From: Chloroflexota bacterium
Lineage (GTDB): Bacteria > Chloroflexota > Ktedonobacteria > Ktedonobacterales > JACDGC01
Direction of reading: 5' to 3'
Assembly: GCA_021812265.1 (NCBI GenBank)
Contig: JAKAOI010000078.1
Location: 1-8,274, forward strand
DNA: 8,274 nt
Shown here one piece after another: positions 1-5,500 of this stretch. The translations under genes were made by a program, and so were the position numbers. Position 1 is the first letter of the stretch. Each line of letters begins with the position of its first letter. The notes under the pieces were generated by a model, which saw only the letters and a list, made by a program, of their open reading frames with translations, was not told the DNA's origin and did not search any database.

Positions 1-1704
1 TTAGAGCGCCGCGCGAATCAGTTTGCCCGCTATTTGCAGCGCTTGGGTGTTGCAACAGATCAGCCGGTGGGGCTATGCGTCAATCGCTCTATACATATGA
101 TTATCGCCATGCTTGGTATTCTGAAAGCCGGTGGAGCATATGTGCCACTGGATCCGGATTACCCCGCGGAGCGGCTGCAGTTCATGGCAGATGACGCCAA
201 ACTTCAGGTATTAGTAACCGACCCATCTACAAAAGACTGTATTTCCGCTTTTGCCGGCGCGCGCATTGATATAACCGCCGACTGGGAAACTATTGCCCAA
301 GAAGACACTACACCGCCGGCAAGCCAAAGCGCATTAAACAATTTAGCGTATATCATCTACACTTCAGGCTCTACAGGTGTGCCCAAAGGTGTACAAATTC
401 CGCATGGCGCTTTGGTGAATTTTCTGGCGTCCATGCAAAAACAACCCGGTATGACTGAAGGCGACACAGGTTTAGCCCTGACCAGTATATCATTTGATAT
501 TGCCGGGCTGGAAATATACCTGCCTTTAACCTTGGGTCTCCGTATGGTTTTAGTCAGTCGCGAAACTGCCTTAGACGCAAGGCAATTAGCGGCTTGTATT
601 TCGACTTCCGGCGTTACAGTAATACAAGCCACGCCTGCAACTTGGCGCAGCCTGATAGACGCCGGATGGCAGGGAAACTCTCGCTTAAAAATATTATGCG
701 GCGGGGAAGCGCTGCCACAAGACTTAGCGCACTCGCTTATGGAACACTGCGGAGAACTTTGGAATATGTATGGCCCAACCGAAACGACCATCTGGTCTGC
801 CATACATCGCGTTGAATCAACCGAAAACAGCATTGCTATCGGTAAACCAATTGCCAATACGCAGATCTATATCCTTGACAGTAATTTGCAGCTAGCGCCC
901 ATCGGAGCCACCGGCGAAATTTATATTGGCGGCATGGGTTTGGCGCGCGGATATCGCAATCGCCCCGACCTGACAAGTGAGCGTTTTATCTCCAACCCAT
1001 ATACAACCGCGTCAAACGCAAGAATATATCGCACAGGTGACGCGGCGCGCTTCCGCCAAGATGGCTCTATTGAGTATCTTGGACGACTGGATACACAAGT
1101 AAAAGTACGTGGGTTCCGTATTGAATTAGGTGAAATTGAGGCAACACTGGAAAAATTGTCTGAAGTAAAACAAGCCGTTGTTGTTGTGCGTGAAGATATT
1201 CCCGGCGATCAGCGTATTACAGCGTACATTACCACAAATGGCTCCGAGCCTTCTGCCGGCGATTTGCGCGCCTTCCTGCAAACATGTCTGCCGGCGTATA
1301 TGATTCCTGCGGCCTTTGTTACTTTAGAGCGCTATCCGCTTACGCCAAACGGAAAGGTAGATAGAAAAGCGCTGCCCGCTCCTGATGGAGCCTTTAACTC
1401 AGAGCGCCCCTACATTGCGCCGCGCACACCCGAAGAAATTGCGCTGGCAGAAATTTGGGCGGAATTGCTGGGCGTTTCACAAGTTGGGGCGGAAGATAAC
1501 TTTTTTGAATTAGGCGGACATTCGCTGCTGGCAACCCAAATGATTTCGCGTGTGCGCGATGTATTGCACGCTGAAGTCCCGCTGCGAACATTATTTGAAG
1601 CGCCAACAATAGAAGCATTTGCCGCGGCAATTGTTGTAATACAAGAACAACCGGCAGAAGCAAAAATTGGGCCGATTACCCGAAGCGCGCGGCGATCTCT
1701 ATAA
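1..1704 (+). CDS. NRPS C-terminal fragment, A-T, glycine-like adenylation domain (5' end outside window)
   Basis: This is the end of a nonribosomal peptide synthetase: an adenylation domain activates an amino acid as aminoacyl-AMP and loads it on the following carrier domain. The frame is open from base 1 and already coding there (core A1 region LERRANQFARYL), so an internal TTG at 34 is not the start. Numbering codons from base 1, 567 residues are visible. Motifs seen: LKAGGAYVPLDP (A2), YTSGSTG at 120-126 (A3), SFD at 164-166 (A4), YGPTETT (A5), YRTGD (A7), VKVRGFRIELGEIE (A8), NGK with catalytic Lys452 (A10), and the carrier motif FFELGGHSL with phosphopantetheine Ser508. Pocket residues D166, I167, L170, Q209, L232, G234, M256, I264, W265 and K452 resemble published glycine codes (DILQLGLIWK type, recalled and not searched). 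The protein stops about 59 residues after Ser508, with no release domain. The end KIGPITRSARRSL resembles a T-to-C linker, so the chain is presumably handed to the C domain encoded at 2599. Family certain; substrate moderately so. Confidence 0.95.
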   Translation, partial: LERRANQFARYLQRLGVATDQPVGLCVNRSIHMIIAMLGILKAGGAYVPLDPDYPAERLQFMADDAKLQVLVTDPSTKDCISAFAGARIDITADWETIAQEDTTPPASQSALNNLAYIIYTSGSTGVPKGVQIPHGALVNFLASMQKQPGMTEGDTGLALTSISFDIAGLEIYLPLTLGLRMVLVSRETALDARQLAACISTSGVTVIQATPATWRSLIDAGWQGNSRLKILCGGEALPQDLAHSLMEHCGELWNMYGPTETTIWSAIHRVESTENSIAIGKPIANTQIYILDSNLQLAPIGATGEIYIGGMGLARGYRNRPDLTSERFISNPYTTASNARIYRTGDAARFRQDGSIEYLGRLDTQVKVRGFRIELGEIEATLEKLSEVKQAVVVVREDIPGDQRITAYITTNGSEPSAGDLRAFLQTCLPAYMIPAAFVTLERYPLTPNGKVDRKALPAPDGAFNSERPYIAPRTPEEIALAEIWAELLGVSQVGAEDNFFELGGHSLLATQMISRVRDVLHAEVPLRTLFEAPTIEAFAAAIVVIQEQPAEAKIGPITRSARRSL

Positions 1705-1733
1705 ATTTTGCCTTTCATAAGCAACAAATTCGT

Positions 1734-1754
1734 AACCAGTCTTTGGTTCCAAAG
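1734..1754. repeat. Two overlapping short inverted repeats
   Basis: AACCA at 1734-1738 pairs with TGGTT at 1744-1748 around a 5-base loop. The overlapping arms CTTTGG at 1741-1746 and CCAAAG at 1749-1754 form a second palindrome with a 2-base centre. As RNA the two pairings exclude each other, because they share bases 1741-1748. As DNA, the second could be an operator half-site pair. The arms are only 5-6 bp, so chance is plausible and no regulator is identified. Confidence 0.3.
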
Positions 1755-1769
1755 GCTGAAATAGCTAAA

Positions 1770-1788
1770 GGTTTTTGCGGCAAAAACC
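1770..1788 (+). terminator. 9-bp inverted repeat, possible weak terminator, attenuator or operator
   Basis: GGTTTTTGC at 1770-1778 is followed by one G and then its perfect reverse complement GCAAAAACC at 1780-1788. As RNA it would fold as an 8-bp stem with a 3-base CGG loop. A T-rich stretch (GTTTATTTT, 1792-1800) follows after a 3-base gap. This is the general layout of an intrinsic terminator, but the stem is A/U-rich and the T run is broken, so termination would be partial at best. Lying between the first NRPS gene and the GNAT gene, it could lower downstream expression. As DNA the near-perfect palindrome could equally be a protein-binding site. The structure is seen; its role is inferred. 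Confidence 0.35.
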
Positions 1789-1808
1789 AGCGTTTATTTT
1801 AATACGCC

Positions 1809-1816
1809 AAAGGAAG
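1809..1816 (+). promoter_or_regulatory. Possible ribosome binding site for the GNAT gene
   Basis: AAAGGAAG is the only Shine-Dalgarno-like sequence ahead of the ATG at 1831. About 14 bases separate it from the start codon, more than the usual 5-9, so initiation may be weak. No in-frame ATG, GTG or TTG lies between the preceding stop at 1762 and 1831. A CTG at 1819 is too close to this site to be a good alternative. Confidence 0.4.
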
Positions 1817-1830
1817 AACTGCGCAATACC

Positions 1831-2571
1831 ATGTTCAAACAGATTGTAACACTGGCTGAACGCCCCGAGTTGGAATCGCAGATTCCGCATTTGCATGAAT
1901 CGGGCTGGCCCAGATTTTTTCAGGAAGACCCTGCGGCAAAACGCTATTGGGGAGAGCTTTTCGCAACATTCGCAGAATATCAATTTTTGTTGTGCGATGA
2001 AGACGATACGCTCATCGCATCCGGTCACGCAATACCCTTATGTTGGGATAGCTCTGCAGCGGGACTGCCAACCGGTTGGGATACAGCGCTTGAACAGGGT
2101 TTTCGCGATTACGAGGAAGGCAAATTGGTAAATGCGCTTTGCGGCCTGTCAATAATTCTTGCGCCGCAAACACAAGGCAAGGGATTAAGCGAAACCATGG
2201 CAAATATGATGAAAGAACTCGCCACTACCGATGGCTTTCCTTCGCTTATTTTACCTGTTCGACCTTCTCGCAAAAGTGAATTTCCTGATACACCCATTCA
2301 AGAATATCTGCAATGGCAAAGAGATGATGGCGCGCCGTTTGATCCATGGATTCGCATACACGCGCGGGCAGGAGCGGAAATAATAGCTATTGCGCCGCGC
2401 TCTATGGTTATTCCCGGAACAGTCGCTCAATGGGAAGAATGGACAAATATGCAATTCCCCAACAGCGGTTTATACCAAATTCCCGGCGCATTAGCGCCAA
2501 TCAAAATAGATCGTGAGCAAAACACGGGTTTATATGAAGAGCCAAATGTTTGGATGCGTTATACTTTTTAA
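1831..2571 (+). CDS. GNAT-type acyltransferase-like protein in NRPS cluster
   Basis: This 246-residue soluble protein looks like a GNAT-fold acyltransferase, a family that moves an acyl group from acyl-CoA to an amine or hydroxyl. The main evidence is ALCGLSIILAPQTQGKGL at about 102-119: a hydrophobic beta strand followed by Q113-x-x-G116-x-G118, the pyrophosphate-binding turn of motif A. Helix-like sequence follows (SETMANMMKELA). The C-terminal half has conserved-looking blocks (LILPVRPSRKSEFP, APFDPWIRIHARAGAEI, GTVAQWEEWTNMQFP, YEEPNVWMRYTF) that I associate with an uncharacterised GNAT-like family found beside biosynthetic clusters, from memory and not searched. No signal peptide or membrane segment is seen. 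It lies 126 bases after one NRPS gene and 27 bases before the next, in the same orientation, so a tailoring role (acylation of an amino group, or precursor supply) is likely but unproven. The start at 1831 is the only reasonable one; the N-terminus MFKQIVTLAERPEL looks natural. Confidence 0.85.
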   Translation: MFKQIVTLAERPELESQIPHLHESGWPRFFQEDPAAKRYWGELFATFAEYQFLLCDEDDTLIASGHAIPLCWDSSAAGLPTGWDTALEQGFRDYEEGKLVNALCGLSIILAPQTQGKGLSETMANMMKELATTDGFPSLILPVRPSRKSEFPDTPIQEYLQWQRDDGAPFDPWIRIHARAGAEIIAIAPRSMVIPGTVAQWEEWTNMQFPNSGLYQIPGALAPIKIDREQNTGLYEEPNVWMRYTF

Positions 2572-2580
2572 CCCAAAACA

Positions 2581-2586
2581 AAGGGA
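2581..2586 (+). promoter_or_regulatory. Possible ribosome binding site for the large NRPS gene
   Basis: AAGGGA lies 12 bases before the ATG at 2599. It is purine-rich and the best candidate in the 27-base gap after the GNAT stop. The spacing is longer than ideal, as for the GNAT gene. The ATG at 2599 is the only usual start codon between that stop and the first condensation-domain motif at about 2683, so the start choice does not depend on this site. Confidence 0.4.
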
Positions 2587-2598
2587 AACAGCAAATTT

Positions 2599-5500
2599 AT
2601 GACATCGCAAGATTCTTATTATCAAGAATATCGCGCCACGGCCGCGGATACAGCGATAGCTGAGGAGGAAAATCTGTTTTTTTCTTCCTTTGCCCAAGAA
2701 CGCTTGTGGTTTATCGATCAGCTAAATCCGGATGATATATCTTACACCATTACAATTTCCTTAAGATTACTGGGAAATTTAAATATCGCTGCGCTTACAA
2801 ACAGCGTCAACACAATAATACAGCGGCATGAAGCGCTGCGTGTCTGCTTCGTTAATGTTGGCGGACAACCCAGAATCCGCTTGGCCAAATCACTGGAAAT
2901 CACCATACCCGTTATCGATCTTTCCCATTTAGCTGAACCGGAGCGCAATACAACAGCGCAGCAAATTATTTTCGATGACACTCATTTTCTTTTTGATTTG
3001 AGTAAAGGTCCGCTCATTCGCGGGTACTTGCTGCGAATAGCTCCGGAAGAACATATCATTGAGATTTCCTTGCACCACATTATCGCCGATCAATGGTCAC
3101 TCAACATTTTTTGGGATGAACTCTGCACATTGTATAACGCCGCAGTCACTGGGCAGCCAGCACGGCTTTCAGAATTAGATATTCAATATATAGATTACGC
3201 CGAATGGCAGCATGAACAAGCGCAAAGCCAAGCATGGCGTAAACATATGGACTACTGGCAGCAGCAATTAGATGACGCTCCGCAAACCATAGCTTTTTTA
3301 ACCGATCGCAGTCATATACAAAAAAAATCATCTCATGGCGCTTATACCATGCGTTTGCCTGCAGAACTTGCGCAAAAAATTAGAGCGTTTACACAGCGAG
3401 AAAACACTACCCTGTTTATGGCGCTTTTAACAGCCTTTCAAGTTATGTTGATGCGTTACAGCGGACAAACTGATATTATAATCGGCTCACCCATTGCCGG
3501 ACGAGAACGCACCGAACTGGAACCGTTAATCGGATTATTCATTAATACATTGGCGCTGCGAACCGATTTATCCGGAGACCCGACTTTCCGGCAAGCAATG
3601 CAGCGGGTTCGCGCTGTTTGCCTTGAAGCCTACGAACATCAGGATATTCCTTTTGAGCAGATTGTAGAAACACTTCAGCCCGATAGAAGCGCCGGAAAAC
3701 ATCCATTTTTTCAAACCTTATTTGTTTTACAAAATGCGCCGACTTCAAATATTGAACTGCACGACATCACATCAAAATCTTTAAAATCCAATCCTTTAAC
3801 GAATAAACTTGACTTTGAAATGGGCATTTGGGATCAGCCCGGCGCGTTAACCGGTGATATCTTATATAACACCGATCTTTTCTCCACAGAAATGATTGAG
3901 CAATTTGCCCACCGATTCCAAACACTGCTGGAACATGTTACTGAAAATCCCAGCCTTACACTGAGCGCCATTCCTTTAATACCGCCCGAAGAAGAAAGAT
4001 TATTGCTGCAAATGTGGCAGGCTTCCGCGGCGGAAACGCCCTATGACGGCAACGCGCCGCAGCTATTTGAGCGGCAGGCAAAGCAAACACCCGACGCAAT
4101 TGCGCTGGTTTGGCGCGATGAACACATCTCGTTTGCCGAGCTGGAAAGGCGCGCAAATCAGCTTGCCCGCTATTTACGGCGTTTACACATTCAGCCAGAA
4201 GACCGCGTAGGTTTTTGTATGGAACGCTCACCGGATGTTGCCATTGCGCTATTGGGAATATTGAAATCCGGCGCGGCGTATATGCCCATCGATCCCGCCA
4301 GCCCAGCGGAACGCATTGCTTTTATGCTAAAACATACCCAAACTGCGCTTATCCTTACACAAACACAACTGCGCCATATTTTTCAATCTATGCCCGCGCA
4401 AATAATTTGTATCGATGAAGAGCAAACCGCTCTTGCGCAAACACCGGATGACGCCTTGGAAAACGCTCCCTTACCCGAACAAACAGCATACATTATCCAT
4501 ACTTCGGGATCAACAGGCGCGCCAAAAGGAGTTGTTGTGCCGCACCGCGCATTGGCAGACCGCATTTTATCTGTGAAAGCGCGCTATGAACTTAGCCCCA
4601 AAGATCGGCTGCTGCAATTTGTATCCTTCAGTTTTGATGTTTCGCTGGAAGAGATTTTTCCGACGTGGGTAAGCGGCGCAACACTTGTTTTCTTGCCGGA
4701 AGAAGGGGTCCCATCGCTGGCAAATATTTCACGAATTATGCAAGAACAATATCTCACCGTGCTGGATTTACCGCCGTCTTATTGGCACGAATGGGTTGCG
4801 GATCTTGCTTATTCACGCGCCGCTATTCCGCCTTGGCTGCGGCTGGTTGTGCTGGGCAGTGAAAGCTCTTCTCCGGCAATGCTGGATGTGTGGGAGCGGC
4901 TTACAGCAAATCAATCCGCTTGGTGCAATGTGTACGGTTTAACAGAAACGACACTTATTGCTATGACCTATGGACCGCGCAACAATCAGGAATGGCGGCA
5001 ATATACATCTATTCCAATCGGCCGTCCGCTGGACAATACACGAGAATATGTGCTGGATAGCCGCTTGCGCCCGGCTCCAACATACGTTCCGGGAGAATTA
5101 TATCTTGGCGGCCCGGGTTTAGCGCGCGGCTATTTTGATCAGCCGGATTTGACAGCCGATCGCTTTATTCCCGATCCTTTTGCGCATGATGAGCCTGGAG
5201 CGCGCATGTATCGCACCGGCGATTTGGCGCGCACATTACCAAACGGCTTGCTGGAATTTTTAGGCAGGGCAGATTCCCAAGTAAAAATACGCGGATTTCG
5301 TATTGAACTGGGCGAAATTGAAACTGCAATTCGCAGTTATCCCGGTGTACGCGAAGTGGTTGTGCTGGCGGCAGAGGAAAAATCCGCCGCCGACGCCGCG
5401 CAAAAATCCACTAAATTAGCGGCGTTTATCGTCACCGCCCGCAAAACATCGGCGCTTACCAAGCGCTTGCAGCGATACTTGGAGGTTCATTTGCCCGCAT

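Larger units (their letters stand above)
1705..1830 (+). other. Spacer between NRPS and GNAT gene, no gene
   Basis: These 126 bases are unusually long for a gap inside an otherwise tight operon (the next gap is 27 bases). No convincing gene is present. Frame +1 has stops at 1702 and 1762. Another frame is open across 1704-1797 but has no start signal and no recognisable product. The region holds overlapping short inverted repeats, listed separately. Read in frame +1 after the TAA, it gives LPFISNKFVTSLWFQRLK, faintly like the start of a condensation domain (LPLSFAQQRLWFL). This could be chance or a decayed remnant. No clear -35/-10 promoter was recognised. Confidence 0.6.

Noticed and set aside
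357..857. Open frame of 166 codons on the - strand
   Set aside because: It is antisense to the first A domain, including its TSGSTG and YGPTE motifs, and shows no recognisable domain.
34..1704. First NRPS gene starting at the TTG at 34
   Set aside because: The same frame is open and coding back to base 1, within the A1 core region. A start inside an adenylation domain makes no sense; the gene begins outside the window.
1704..1799. Short open stretch in frame +3 across the spacer as a small gene
   Set aside because: It has no start codon with a ribosome site and no recognisable product, and it ends at a TAA just before the GNAT gene.
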